Source: Gammaproteobacteria bacterium
GTDB lineage: Bacteria; Pseudomonadota; Gammaproteobacteria; Pseudomonadales; Azotimanducaceae
NCBI GenBank assembly: GCA_030425195.1
Contig: JAUIAV010000016.1
Location: 44,533 to 108,532 of the forward strand
Length of the DNA stretch: 64,000 nt
Reading direction: 5' to 3'
The position numbers and the translations under genes are program-made. Positions 56,651 to 64,000 of this stretch are shown one piece after another (the stretch's first letter is position 1; each line of letters begins with the position of its first letter). The notes beneath the pieces are model-generated. The model was given only the letters and a program-made list of their open reading frames with translations. It did no database searches and was not told where the DNA came from.

Positions 56651-58192
56651 TCAGACCGGCGCCGGGTCCGGGAACTGCTCCCTCAGGAGCCGTTTCAGAA
56701 TCTTGCCGCTGGGGTTGCGCGGGATCTCGTCCACGAACACGGCCGTCTTCGGCTGCTTGTAGCCGGCCAGCTTGCCGCGGCAGAACTCGATCACGTCCGC
56801 TTCCGTCAGAGCGTCGTCGCTCTTGACCACGATGGCCAGGGGCGATTCACCCCATCTGGCCGACGCCTGACCGATGACGGCGGCTTCGACGATGCCCGGG
56901 TGCTGAGCGAGCACGCCCTCGATCTCCGCCGGGTACACGTTCTCGCCGCCGGAGATGATCATGTCCTTGATCCGATCCTGGATGGCAACGAAACCCTCCT
57001 CGTTCATGGTGGCCACGTCACCCGTGCGCAGCCAGCCATCGACCAGGGTCTCGGCCGTGGCATCCGGGCGGTTCCAGTACTCGATCATGATGTGCTTGCC
57101 CTTCACCCAGACTTCGCCCGCTTCTCCGGGCGGGCAGTCCCGGCCATCCTCACCGACGATCTTCACCTCGGTGAAGAAAAACGATTTGCCGGTGGAGTCC
57201 GGATACTTGAGCGCGTTGGCCGAATCCATGACGCAGGCAGGGCCGCAGGACTCTGTGAGACCGTACACCTGCAGAAGCCCGATGCCGAGCCCGTGATAGA
57301 GCTTGGTCAGTGAGACCGGCACCGGTGCGGCGCCCGTCATGATCCAGCGCAGGCTCGAGAAATCGAAGCGGTTCTGATAATCGCCCACCTGGACCATGAA
57401 GTTGAGCATCGCCGGTACGGCGAGACCGGTGTTGATCTTTTCGCGCTCGATGAGCTCCCAGGCCAGTGTCGGGTCGAAGGCCCGCATCACCACCGAGGTG
57501 GCGCCCGCATAGACGTTGACCGCCAGCGGCGTCAGGGCACCCACATGGAACATGGGCAGGGCACCGAGGTAGACGTCGCCTTCGTGGTAGTCCGTGGTGG
57601 CGGAGATGGTCAGGATGGCCCAGATGGCCGTGTTGTGGGTGTGTACAACGCCCTTCGGCAGACCCGTGGTGCCCGAGGTGTACATGATGTAGAGCATGTC
57701 GTCGTCCGCGGCGGCGGTCTCCGGCTCCTCTGCCGAAGCGCCATCGCGGAAGGCATCGTAGGACTCGGCGAAGTGCGCCGTCTCCGCCCCCACCTGGAGC
57801 CACTGGGTCACGTCCGTCCTGTCGCCTCTGGCGTGCAGCTCGGCACAGGTATCGACGAAGTCCGTGTCGAAGATCAGCCGTTTCGTCTCGCTGTCCTTCA
57901 GGATGAACTCGAGCTCGTCGGGCACCAGTCGCCAGTTCAGGGGCACCACCACCGCACCGATCTTGGCCAGCGCGAAATAGGCCTCCATGAACTCCGCGCT
58001 GTTCATCAGCAGCAGACCTACCCGCTCGCCTTTCCGGATGCCGGCCGCGAGAAAGGCATTGGCCACCTGATTCGACCGGTCGTTGAGCCCGCGATAGGTG
58101 AGACGCAACGGGGAATGAGAATCCACGTAGGCTTCACGGTCCGGCGACAGAAAGGCTCTGCGGGTCAGGAAGAGTCCCAGGTTGTTCTGCAT
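56651..58192 (-). CDS. long-chain acyl-CoA synthetase family protein
   Basis: 513 residues, ANL superfamily. AMP motif MYTSGTTGLPKG near residue 170, VYGLTESCGPACV, LRTGDVATMNEEGF, hinge KDMIISGGENVYP and A10 lysine in PSGKILKRLL. Likely activates a fatty or aromatic acid. ATG 58192 is preceded by GGGGAGGGG, a very strong and unusually G-rich ribosome site that is complementary to a segment of the divergent small-RNA candidate. Confidence 0.94.
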   Translation of the reverse strand: MQNNLGLFLTRRAFLSPDREAYVDSHSPLRLTYRGLNDRSNQVANAFLAAGIRKGERVGLLLMNSAEFMEAYFALAKIGAVVVPLNWRLVPDELEFILKDSETKRLIFDTDFVDTCAELHARGDRTDVTQWLQVGAETAHFAESYDAFRDGASAEEPETAAADDDMLYIMYTSGTTGLPKGVVHTHNTAIWAILTISATTDYHEGDVYLGALPMFHVGALTPLAVNVYAGATSVVMRAFDPTLAWELIEREKINTGLAVPAMLNFMVQVGDYQNRFDFSSLRWIMTGAAPVPVSLTKLYHGLGIGLLQVYGLTESCGPACVMDSANALKYPDSTGKSFFFTEVKIVGEDGRDCPPGEAGEVWVKGKHIMIEYWNRPDATAETLVDGWLRTGDVATMNEEGFVAIQDRIKDMIISGGENVYPAEIEGVLAQHPGIVEAAVIGQASARWGESPLAIVVKSDDALTEADVIEFCRGKLAGYKQPKTAVFVDEIPRNPSGKILKRLLREQFPDPAPV

Positions 58193-58352
58193 GATTGCCC
58201 CTCCCCGGGCGTCCTGTGCTTGAAACTGTCGGATCAGGTCGCGACGGGGTCCGATTCTACCGGGCGCGGACGTGGGCACCAGTCCTGTATGTCGCACTCT
58301 GTAACGCGAAAAACGCGCCTTCATGGTCCCTGCGACGGCGGCCACCCGATGC

Positions 58353-58369
58353 TGTAACCATTCGTTACA
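58353..58369. promoter_or_regulatory. palindrome TGTAAC-N5-GTTACA
   Basis: Perfect 6-base arms TGTAAC (58353-58358) and GTTACA (58364-58369), with another TGTAAC at 58300-58305. They lie between the CoA ligase start and the small-RNA promoter. A regulator of the ligase, perhaps a TetR-type fatty-acid sensor, could bind here. The rest of 58193-58399 shows nothing else I can name. Confidence 0.35.
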
Positions 58370-58399
58370 AAAAATATTGTGCAAGTGCGCAATGACCTC

Positions 58400-58427
58400 T
58401 TGTCCCTGCATCGCTTTTACGTAGAAT
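58400..58427 (+). promoter_or_regulatory. promoter of upstream small-RNA candidate
   Basis: -35 TTGTCC (58400-58405), 16 bases, -10 TAGAAT (58422-58427), which differs from TATAAT at one position. Transcription would begin near 58434-58436. Confidence 0.5.
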
Positions 58428-58433
58428 GCGCGA

Positions 58434-58562
58434 CTTCTTTTCGGGTGCCAGTACGGGCCCGAACAAGAACAGGCGTGGCGCGGTGTCTCTCTCCCCTTCC
58501 TCCCTATGCCGCGAAGACAGTGCCTCAATGTGCTGTCGCCACGCCTCTCTATTTCCTCCCTC
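58434..58562 (+). ncRNA. small-RNA candidate 1 (C-rich loop, three-way junction)
   Basis: After the promoter a hairpin TTCGGG/CCCGAA (58440-58445, 58458-58463) is followed by a closing stem AGGCGTGG (58471-58478)/CCACGCCT (58539-58546). Inside lie hairpin 1 CGCGG/CCGCG (58479-58483, 58509-58513) with a 25-base loop containing TCCTCCCT (58498-58505), and hairpin 2 GACAG/CTGTC (58516-58520, 58533-58537). The tail CTCTATTTCCTCCCT repeats TCCTCCCT (58554-58561). It could be a free small RNA or the 5' part of a longer MerR leader; there is no clear U-run terminator. The long pyrimidine runs argue against coding. Confidence 0.5.
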
Positions 58563-58605
58563 CCCATTCCTCGCTGGCTGACACGCTCTTCTGGCAACTT
58601 AGTTG

Positions 58606-58647
58606 TTGAACCATTTCCTGGACATGCCTGTACAGGTTTTGTACTGT
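58606..58647 (+). promoter_or_regulatory. merR promoter with TGTAC-type operators
   Basis: -35 TTGAAC (58606-58611), 17 bases, -10 TGTACA (58629-58634) inside the perfect palindrome CCTGTACAGG (58627-58636). Then TTTGTACTGT (58638-58647). The latter 10-mer recurs at 59693-59702 in the promoter of small-RNA candidate 2. A regulator bound here would block its own promoter. Confidence 0.5.
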
Positions 58648-58678
58648 TTCCAACCCTTTGAACGGGAATCGGCGGCGC

Positions 58679-59650
58679 ATGCGCGACAAGGATCCCCACA
58701 TCGAAACCGACACCGAATCCCCGGCCGGGGACGGCCCCGACGACCTGTACCGGATCGGCACGGTGGCACAGCTCACCCAGATCTCGGTGGAGCGCCTCAG
58801 GGCCTGGGAACGCCGCTATGGTCTGGCACCCGCGCACCGGGCCGGCAAGACGCGGTTCTACAGTGCGCCACAGCTGGCACGACTGACCAAGATCAAACGC
58901 CTCATAGACGCCGGACAGCCGATCAGCTCCCTGGTGGAGCTCACCGACGAGCAGCTGGACGAGCGCCAGAGCGCCCTGGCCGGCGCCGCGCCCGGCATGT
59001 CCGGCCAGCCGGCGAGAACCGGACTCATCGGCACCAATCTTCTGGTGCTCGAGCAGCAGCAGGATGAGGATCTGCGTATTCAGATTGCCGGGCGCTGGGC
59101 CAATCTCGCCGCCTTCGAGCGGGACCAGCTCGGCGTCGACACGCTGGATGCGGTCGTGGTGCAGATGCCCGTGGCCAACGAGGACGATCTGGACGTGATC
59201 GTCGACTATTTTCCAAAAGCACAGATCGTAGCGCTCTATCAGTTCGGCACGGCCAAACACGTGGCCGCCATCGAGAACCGCGGCATTCCGGCGCTCAGAT
59301 GGCCCACCCCCTGGCAGGAGATCGAGAGTGCAGTCGCGAGCGTCCACCGTCAGGCGAATGCCCCGCAGAAGGCGGCCGCACGCCGGTTTTCGGACGAGGA
59401 GCTGGTGGCCATCGCCGCCAGCACCCTGTCGGACCCCACCGGTTGCCCGCAACATCTGGTGGAGCTGATCAGTCAGCTCAACGCCTTCGCCGACTACAGC
59501 CGATCGCTCGGCGAGGACGCGCTGCTGGACGGGATCCACGTGGATGCCACCCAGGCCAGATCTCACCTAGAGCGCGCCCTGGAAGCCCTGGCCATGGCCG
59601 AAGGGCTGATCGCGACCCCCGATCCCGAGGCAGCCGACCTCATAGGGTGA
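58679..59650 (+). CDS. MerR-family regulator, MlrA/CarA/LitR type
   Basis: 323 residues. N-terminal winged HTH (about 24-92) with the RLRAWERRYGL signature (Trp43-Gly48) of the MlrA/CarA/LitR branch. A middle helical stretch and a C-terminal flavodoxin-like region (LDAVVVQMPV, DVIVDYFPKAQIVALYQFG) resemble the cobalamin-binding half of CarH/LitR, but the DxHxxG cobalamin motif is absent, so B12 light sensing is unlikely. A final helical segment of about 70 residues follows. Flanked on both sides by small-RNA candidates, with related TGTAC sites at its own and the downstream RNA's promoter. TTG 58658 is an alternative start. Confidence 0.85.
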   Translation: MRDKDPHIETDTESPAGDGPDDLYRIGTVAQLTQISVERLRAWERRYGLAPAHRAGKTRFYSAPQLARLTKIKRLIDAGQPISSLVELTDEQLDERQSALAGAAPGMSGQPARTGLIGTNLLVLEQQQDEDLRIQIAGRWANLAAFERDQLGVDTLDAVVVQMPVANEDDLDVIVDYFPKAQIVALYQFGTAKHVAAIENRGIPALRWPTPWQEIESAVASVHRQANAPQKAAARRFSDEELVAIAASTLSDPTGCPQHLVELISQLNAFADYSRSLGEDALLDGIHVDATQARSHLERALEALAMAEGLIATPDPEAADLIG

Positions 59651-59658
59651 ACAAAACC

Positions 59659-59709
59659 TGTACAAAATTTGAAAATAGGTGTTGACAGCACATTTGTACT
59701 GTACATAAT
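59659..59709 (+). promoter_or_regulatory. promoter of small-RNA candidate 2 with TGTAC operators
   Basis: -35 TTGACA (59682-59687), 16 bases, -10 CATAAT (59704-59709). TTTGTACTGT (59693-59702) and TGTACA (59700-59705) lie between and into these elements, and another TGTACA (59659-59664) lies upstream. MerR-type proteins bind exactly between -35 and -10. Transcription would start near 59716. Confidence 0.65.
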
Positions 59710-59715
59710 AGACAC

Positions 59716-59828
59716 CAGTTTCAGTTCAGGCGTGCACGTAACTCCAATGCAGTCCTCCCTTTCAAGTGTCCTTCCCCCAGAAGCGGAGTTACTTTCAGCG
59801 GTGCCCACCGCTGACACGCCTTTTTTAT
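59716..59828 (+). ncRNA. small-RNA candidate 2 (C-rich loop, three-way junction, U-tail)
   Basis: About 110 bases. Closing stem AGGCGTG (59728-59734)/CACGCCT (59815-59821) is followed at once by TTTTTT, as in an intrinsic terminator. Hairpin 1 GTAACTCC/GGAGTTAC (59738-59745, 59785-59792) has a 39-base C-rich loop with TCCTCCCT (59753-59760) and TCCTTCCCCC. Hairpin 2 is CAGCGGTG/CACCGCTG (59796-59803, 59806-59813). The layout is the same as candidate 1. The loops could pair with Shine-Dalgarno sequences. No coding frame of note is inside. Confidence 0.7.
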
Positions 59829-59865
59829 TCTAGCCGACGTCAGATCAGACGTTAGGCTCCCAGAC

Positions 59866-59901
59866 AAACGCCCCGGTTCAGCAGTTCTAACCGGGGCGTT
59901 T
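59866..59901. terminator. strong bidirectional intrinsic terminator
   Basis: AAACGCCCCGGTT (59866-59878), loop of ten, AACCGGGGCGTTT (59889-59901): a perfect 13-bp stem followed by TTC on the plus strand and TTTG on the minus. It would stop read-through from candidate 2 into the subtilase gene. Confidence 0.85.
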
Positions 59902-59967
59902 TCTATTGTGCGTCTGCGAAATCACGCAGGGCCAGACGCTCGATGCGCTTCACACACTGCCGGCCGT

Positions 59968-59983
59968 CGATATGGGAATATCG
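59968..59983 (+). promoter_or_regulatory. hairpin presenting the subtilase ribosome site in its loop
   Basis: CGATAT (59968-59973) and ATATCG (59978-59983) form a stem with GGGA (59974-59977) as the loop; GGC/GCC can extend it past a small bulge. The GGGA is the only ribosome-site-like sequence before ATG 59988, so translation may depend on this fold. Confidence 0.4.
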
Positions 59984-59987
59984 GCCG

Positions 59988-62945
59988 ATGAACGGATTCC
60001 TGAGACCACGCGGCCGGCAGGGCCATGCCATCGCCGCCCTCTGCCTGTCTGCCCTGTGTCTGCTCGGACTCCCCGCCTGCGGCGGCGGTGGTGGCAGCAG
60101 CAACGGCAGCAATCCGGCACCTGCACCGGTGAACCAGGCGCCCACGGCCCGGATCTCTGCATCCGTCACGGACGGCTACGCGGCCCTGACCGTCAGTTTC
60201 GACGGCACGGCATCCTCCGACGGCGACGGCCGGATCGTCGAATACGCCTGGGACTTCGATGACGCGGGGGCGGGCGCAGCCGGCGCCAGTGCGTCCCATA
60301 CCTTCGCCGAGCCCGGCGGCTACAACGTTCGGCTGACGGTAACGGACGACGATGGCGCCATGGGCACCCTTCTGCAGCACGTCCGGGTTCGGGGTACCCG
60401 TCTCTCCGGCACGGTGGAGATCCTCGGCACCAGCGCGGTGGACTCCGACGTCAACGACCGCCTGACCACACCTTTCGCCAACGACGATCTGCTGACGGCC
60501 CAGGCGCTTCCCAACCCGGTCCGTCTGGGCGGCTTCGTGAATCTGCCGGGCACGGGAGATAGGACGGGCAACTTCTTCGACAGCGGAGATCCGGCCGACT
60601 TCTACGCCATCAGTCTCACCGGAAACGAGCTGATCCTGCTCAACATCGGCGATGCGACCGCGGACCTGGATCTGCACCTGAGAGACGCGGCGGGCAACAT
60701 CGTCGACGCGTCTCTGTCCAGTCAGAGCACCGAATCCGTCGCCGCGCCCGGACCCGGTGACTACTTCATCGAGGTCTTCCCCGCCATCGCCGGCACGAAC
60801 ATCTCCGGTGGCTCGAACTATGTCCTCACCGTCGGCCAGAACCTGAGCACCGGGATCCGGGTGCCCAGCCGGCTCAGTGATCCCTTCGTGCCGGGCGAGC
60901 TGCTCATGGCCGGCCCCCCGGATGCATCCCGGAAGCTGAAGGAACTCGATCTCAGGGAACGAGGCCGGGCCGGCCGCTATGCGCGGGCAGAGATCGGTGA
61001 GCATACGCTCGACCGGCTGCGGGAAAGGCTCGCGGCTCACACGACCACCGGGTTGCCTCCGGGGCTTACCGCCGATCTGCGTCTCAGATACCGCACGCTG
61101 CTCGCGGTGAAGCACCTGCAGCAGGACCCGGCCGTCGCCGGAGCGGAGCTGAACGTGCTGATGCAGACCAGACTCACGCCCGATGATGCCCTGTACGGAC
61201 TGCAGTGGCACTACCCCGAGATCCGGCTGCCGGAAGCCTGGGACATCACCACCGGCACCCCCGCCGGCGGCGGTGATGTGATCGTGGCCGTGGTGGACAC
61301 CGGCATTCTTCCAGACCACCCGGACTTCGCCGGGCAGCTGGTGGACGGCTATGACTTCATCGCCGATCCCGACCGGGCCCGGGACTTCAACGGCATCGAC
61401 GACGATCCCACCGACGAGGGCGATTTCGCCTACGGCGCATCATCCAGCTTCCACGGCGCTCACGTGGCCGGGACCGTGGCTGCACGTTCCGACAACCGGC
61501 AGGGCGGCGCGGGCGTGAGCTGGGGCGCCAAGATCATGCCCCTGCGCGCGCTGGGTCTGAACGGCGGCAGCAACTACGATGTGCTCCAGGCCGTTCTGTA
61601 CGCCGCCGGTCTCGCCAATGACTCCGGGCGTCTGCCCACCCGGGCCGCCGATGTCGTCAACCTGAGCCTCGGCAGTCCTTTCTTTTCCCAGGCCGTCCAG
61701 GACCTGTTCACCGAGGTCCGCAACCGGGGCATCATCGTGATCGCCAGCGCCGGTAACGAGTCCACCAGCGCACCCAGCTACCCGGCCGCCTACAACGGCG
61801 TGGTCTCAGTGAGCGCGACGACCATCGACGGCAGTCTTGCCCCCTACTCCAACTTCGGTCCGGTGGACGTGGCCGCACCCGGCGGATTCAACGGCACCGA
61901 CGCAAACGGCGACGGATTTCCGGATGGGGTGGTGAGCACCCTGGGCGACGACAGCAATCCGGGGCCGGTCCAGCTCGGCTACGGCGCTCTGAGCGGAACG
62001 TCCATGGCGGCACCGCACGTGGCCGGTGTGGTGGCACTCATGAAGGCGGTCCATCCGGGCCTGACCCCCGCACAATTCGACGCGGCACTCGCCCAGGGAG
62101 ATCTCACCGACGATCTGGGAGCCCCCGACCGTGACGATCTCTACGGTTACGGACTCATCAATGCCCAGAAGGCGGTGCTCAAGGCCCTGTCGCTTGCCGG
62201 CGGTGCAGGCGCGGACCCGGGTCCGGTGCTCGGCAGCTCGCTCTCGTCGGTGAATCTCGGAGTGCTGGCCACCCGTCAGACCGTACGCCTCAGCAACCTG
62301 GGGACCGCCAGCATCGAGCTGCTCGCCGGCAACATCGTCACCAGCGAAGCCTGGCTGTCCGTTTCGCCGGTGGCCGTGGACGGGGAAGGTCTGGGTGATT
62401 ACGAGCTTCTGGCTGACCGGAGTGGTCTGGCGGAAGGTCCGCACAACGCCACGGCCACCTTTACCCCCGCCGATCCGACGACCAATACCGTGTCCATCTC
62501 CGTCACGCTCCAGGTGCCGGGCGCGAATCCGGAAGCCGATGCGGGCCTCTTCTATGTGATCGCCGTGAATGAGGACGGTTCCTCAGAAGGCAGCGCCGCC
62601 GTGGTCGCGGCCCGCAACGGGGAATACGAATGGACGCTCAACGATCTGCCCGCCGGGAGCTACCGGATCGTTGCGGGCTCGGACATGGACGACGACGACT
62701 TCATCTGCGATGCCGGGGAATCCTGCGGTGCATTCCGGACCCTGGATGCGGCCGAGAGGATTCCCGTGGATCCCGCCACCACGCCGGAGATTACGGGCAT
62801 CGACTTCGTGGCCGAGTTCCGGGCCGTGATCACCACCCAGACCGCCAGCGAGGCGGCCGCCGCTGCCCCGGACGACGGGTTCCGGATCCACAGGCCGGAC
62901 GCGGCAGCCGGCCGGAGCCGGGGTTCAGCCGCCGAGCAGCGCTAG
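59988..62945 (+). CDS. subtilisin-like S8 peptidase lipoprotein with PKD domain
   Basis: 985 residues. Lipoprotein signal with lipobox LPAC (Cys31) and a Gly/Ser linker; a PKD domain (about 50-130, ending SHTFAEPGGYNVRLTVTD); a pre-peptidase PPC-like domain (about 150-280, DPADFYAISL, GDYFIEVF); and the S8 catalytic domain with Asp437 (VVDTGILPDH), His492 (FHGAHVAGT) and Ser672 (GTSMAAPHVAG). A C-terminal region of about 250 beta-rich residues follows, with an EF-hand-like DMDDDDFICDAGE. Probably cell-surface or periplasmic, digesting protein for nutrition. Its end overlaps the opposite kinase gene by 21 bases. Confidence 0.92.
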   Translation: MNGFLRPRGRQGHAIAALCLSALCLLGLPACGGGGGSSNGSNPAPAPVNQAPTARISASVTDGYAALTVSFDGTASSDGDGRIVEYAWDFDDAGAGAAGASASHTFAEPGGYNVRLTVTDDDGAMGTLLQHVRVRGTRLSGTVEILGTSAVDSDVNDRLTTPFANDDLLTAQALPNPVRLGGFVNLPGTGDRTGNFFDSGDPADFYAISLTGNELILLNIGDATADLDLHLRDAAGNIVDASLSSQSTESVAAPGPGDYFIEVFPAIAGTNISGGSNYVLTVGQNLSTGIRVPSRLSDPFVPGELLMAGPPDASRKLKELDLRERGRAGRYARAEIGEHTLDRLRERLAAHTTTGLPPGLTADLRLRYRTLLAVKHLQQDPAVAGAELNVLMQTRLTPDDALYGLQWHYPEIRLPEAWDITTGTPAGGGDVIVAVVDTGILPDHPDFAGQLVDGYDFIADPDRARDFNGIDDDPTDEGDFAYGASSSFHGAHVAGTVAARSDNRQGGAGVSWGAKIMPLRALGLNGGSNYDVLQAVLYAAGLANDSGRLPTRAADVVNLSLGSPFFSQAVQDLFTEVRNRGIIVIASAGNESTSAPSYPAAYNGVVSVSATTIDGSLAPYSNFGPVDVAAPGGFNGTDANGDGFPDGVVSTLGDDSNPGPVQLGYGALSGTSMAAPHVAGVVALMKAVHPGLTPAQFDAALAQGDLTDDLGAPDRDDLYGYGLINAQKAVLKALSLAGGAGADPGPVLGSSLSSVNLGVLATRQTVRLSNLGTASIELLAGNIVTSEAWLSVSPVAVDGEGLGDYELLADRSGLAEGPHNATATFTPADPTTNTVSISVTLQVPGANPEADAGLFYVIAVNEDGSSEGSAAVVAARNGEYEWTLNDLPAGSYRIVAGSDMDDDDFICDAGESCGAFRTLDAAERIPVDPATTPEITGIDFVAEFRAVITTQTASEAAAAAPDDGFRIHRPDAAAGRSRGSAAEQR

Positions 62946-63977
62946 CGCCGCTTCCGCACGGGTATGGACGCTCAGCTTGTAGGCGTCCAGGTCCATTTCC
63001 CGGTTCTCGCCCATGGCCCCTACCAGGTAACGCTTGTAGACGCCCTGGCCGATGGCCGCCAGGCGCCAGTGTGAGAAGGCCCGATAGTAGTTGATGCCAT
63101 CCAGATTTCTGCCGGTGGCCGCCTCATAGCGCTCACAAAGCGCTTCCCGGCCGGGGAAACCGCCGATGGCCGTTGGCGTGACGGCGTCCTCCGTCTCTCC
63201 CGGCAGTATCCAGGAGTTCAGCAGATAACCCACGTCCGCCAGAGGATCACCGAGGGTGCACAGCTCCCAGTCGAGCACCGCCCGGATCCGGCCGTCGCCG
63301 ACCATCATGTTGCCGAGGCGGTAGTCGCCATGGACGATGGTGGCGCCGATCTGCTCCGGCTTCTGCTCGGTCAGGCGCCGGGAGCATTCTTCCATCTCCG
63401 GAATCTCGTGGGTCTTGGACGCTTCCCACTGCTTGTTCCAGCGCTTCAGCTGCCGTTCGAGATAGGCCTCCTTACGGCCCAGAGTACCGAGGCCGACCTG
63501 GTCCGGGTCCAGATTGTGCAGCGTCGCCAGAACGTCGATGACGTTGAGCCCCAGCGCTTCCCGTTCCCTCTCGGGCAGCGGCCGTGCCGATTCCGCATCG
63601 TGCAGCACCCGGCCCTCCACGAATCCCATGACGTAGAACGGCGCGCCATTGATCGCAGGGTCCTCGCAGTAACCGTAGGTGGGCGCTACGGGCACGCCGC
63701 TGTTCTCGAGCGCCGAGACGATCCGATGTTCGCGGCCCATGTCGTGAGCGCTTTCGAGCACATGACCGAGCGGCGGCCGTCGCAGCACGTAGGCGGAACC
63801 CTTGCCGTCGACGAAACGGTAGGTGAGATTCGAGTGTCCACCGGCGATCAGCGTGAACGTGAGCGGCGGCGTCAGCCCTTCGATCCGTTCCACCAGCCAG
63901 GGTGTGACCCCATCGATTTCGATCCCTTCGGGCACCCCCGAAGCCGCTCCGCCCGATCCCTCTGCTCCAGCGCTCAT
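62925..63977 (-). CDS. aminoglycoside-phosphotransferase-like kinase (ACAD10 type)
   Basis: 350 residues. Protein-kinase-like fold: HSNLTYRF and VLRRPPLGHVL (ATP-binding part with a Lys/Arg replaced pattern), EHRIVSALENSGVPVA, catalytic loop VHGDYRLGNMM with Asp, and metal-binding VLDWELCTLGDPLADVGY. Relatives occur next to acyl-CoA dehydrogenases and phosphorylate hydroxyacyl-CoA intermediates. A perfect AGGAGG precedes ATG 63977. The last 23 bases of the window hold no gene. Confidence 0.9.
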   Translation of the reverse strand: MSAGAEGSGGAASGVPEGIEIDGVTPWLVERIEGLTPPLTFTLIAGGHSNLTYRFVDGKGSAYVLRRPPLGHVLESAHDMGREHRIVSALENSGVPVAPTYGYCEDPAINGAPFYVMGFVEGRVLHDAESARPLPEREREALGLNVIDVLATLHNLDPDQVGLGTLGRKEAYLERQLKRWNKQWEASKTHEIPEMEECSRRLTEQKPEQIGATIVHGDYRLGNMMVGDGRIRAVLDWELCTLGDPLADVGYLLNSWILPGETEDAVTPTAIGGFPGREALCERYEAATGRNLDGINYYRAFSHWRLAAIGQGVYKRYLVGAMGENREMDLDAYKLSVHTRAEAALALLGG

Positions 63978-64000
63978 CAGACCTCCTAAAAAACCTCGCC

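Noticed and set aside
58379..58609. 76-codon frame over the small-RNA candidate 1 region
   Set aside because: No ribosome site, Pro/Ser/Cys-rich without a recognisable pattern, and the DNA shows stems and pyrimidine runs better explained as RNA structure.

Overview
The window is a high-GC, gene-dense chromosomal stretch with short intergenic gaps, many 1-4 bp stop/start overlaps, and no rRNA, tRNA, CRISPR array, insertion sequence or prophage that I could recognise. The gene content (BolA, TrhO, YaaA, LepB, Prc, Lon, AcnA, Tpm, DgkA, UrcA-family, Lhr) points to a gammaproteobacterium. The many CoA-ligase, enoyl-CoA hydratase, CoA-transferase, LLM-oxidoreductase, SnoaL and TetR genes suggest an environmental degrader of lipids or aromatics. 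I cannot name the genus.

Layout. 1-5 kb: bolA-trhO, a PP2C phosphatase, yaaA, a TerC-family protein, lepB, and a Qnr-like pentapeptide-repeat protein. 5-13 kb: an FKBP lipoprotein, prc, lon and an SLC13 permease. 12.8-16.5 kb: a divergent aromatic-degradation cassette (FAD hydroxylase and VOC protein on one side, TetR and FAH hydrolase on the other) with face-to-face promoters in about 50 bp. 16.5-26.7 kb: a small basic ORF, HAD phosphatase, acnA, an ion channel, Hsp20, tpm, an AlkX/YcaQ-like glycosylase, a frameshifted periplasmic gene and a CoA ligase. 26.8-34.1 kb: a seven-gene operon running TetR, LolA-like protein, three FtsX permeases, LolD-like ATPase, outer-membrane barrel. 34.2-40.6 kb: TetR plus a Gfo/Idh-aldo/keto reductase fusion, YedK, oligopeptidase B and UrcA. 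40.8-50.1 kb: cysteine-cluster proteins, a CoA transferase, long-form Lhr helicase, a degenerate GGDEF-EAL protein and an HDAC-family amidohydrolase. 50.2-56.6 kb: enoyl-CoA hydratase and a compact plus-strand run ending in a CDF transporter and dgkA. 56.6-64 kb: a CoA ligase, a MerR-family regulator flanked by two apparent small-RNA genes, a large subtilase lipoprotein and an aminoglycoside-phosphotransferase-like kinase.

The most interesting locus is 58.3-59.9 kb. A MlrA/CarA/LitR-type MerR regulator sits between two non-coding elements that I fold by eye into the same three-way-junction architecture. Each is closed by an AGGCGTG/CACGCCT stem, carries TCCTCCCT (complementary to Shine-Dalgarno sequences) in a long C-rich loop, and ends in a pyrimidine tail. 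The 10-mer TTTGTACTGT occurs both at the regulator's own promoter and between the -35 and -10 of the downstream RNA. This looks like an undescribed MerR-sRNA regulatory module. The second most interesting locus is the trans-envelope ABC operon at 26.8-34.1 kb.

All folds, promoters and operators were found by reading the sequence. No search or folding program was run.
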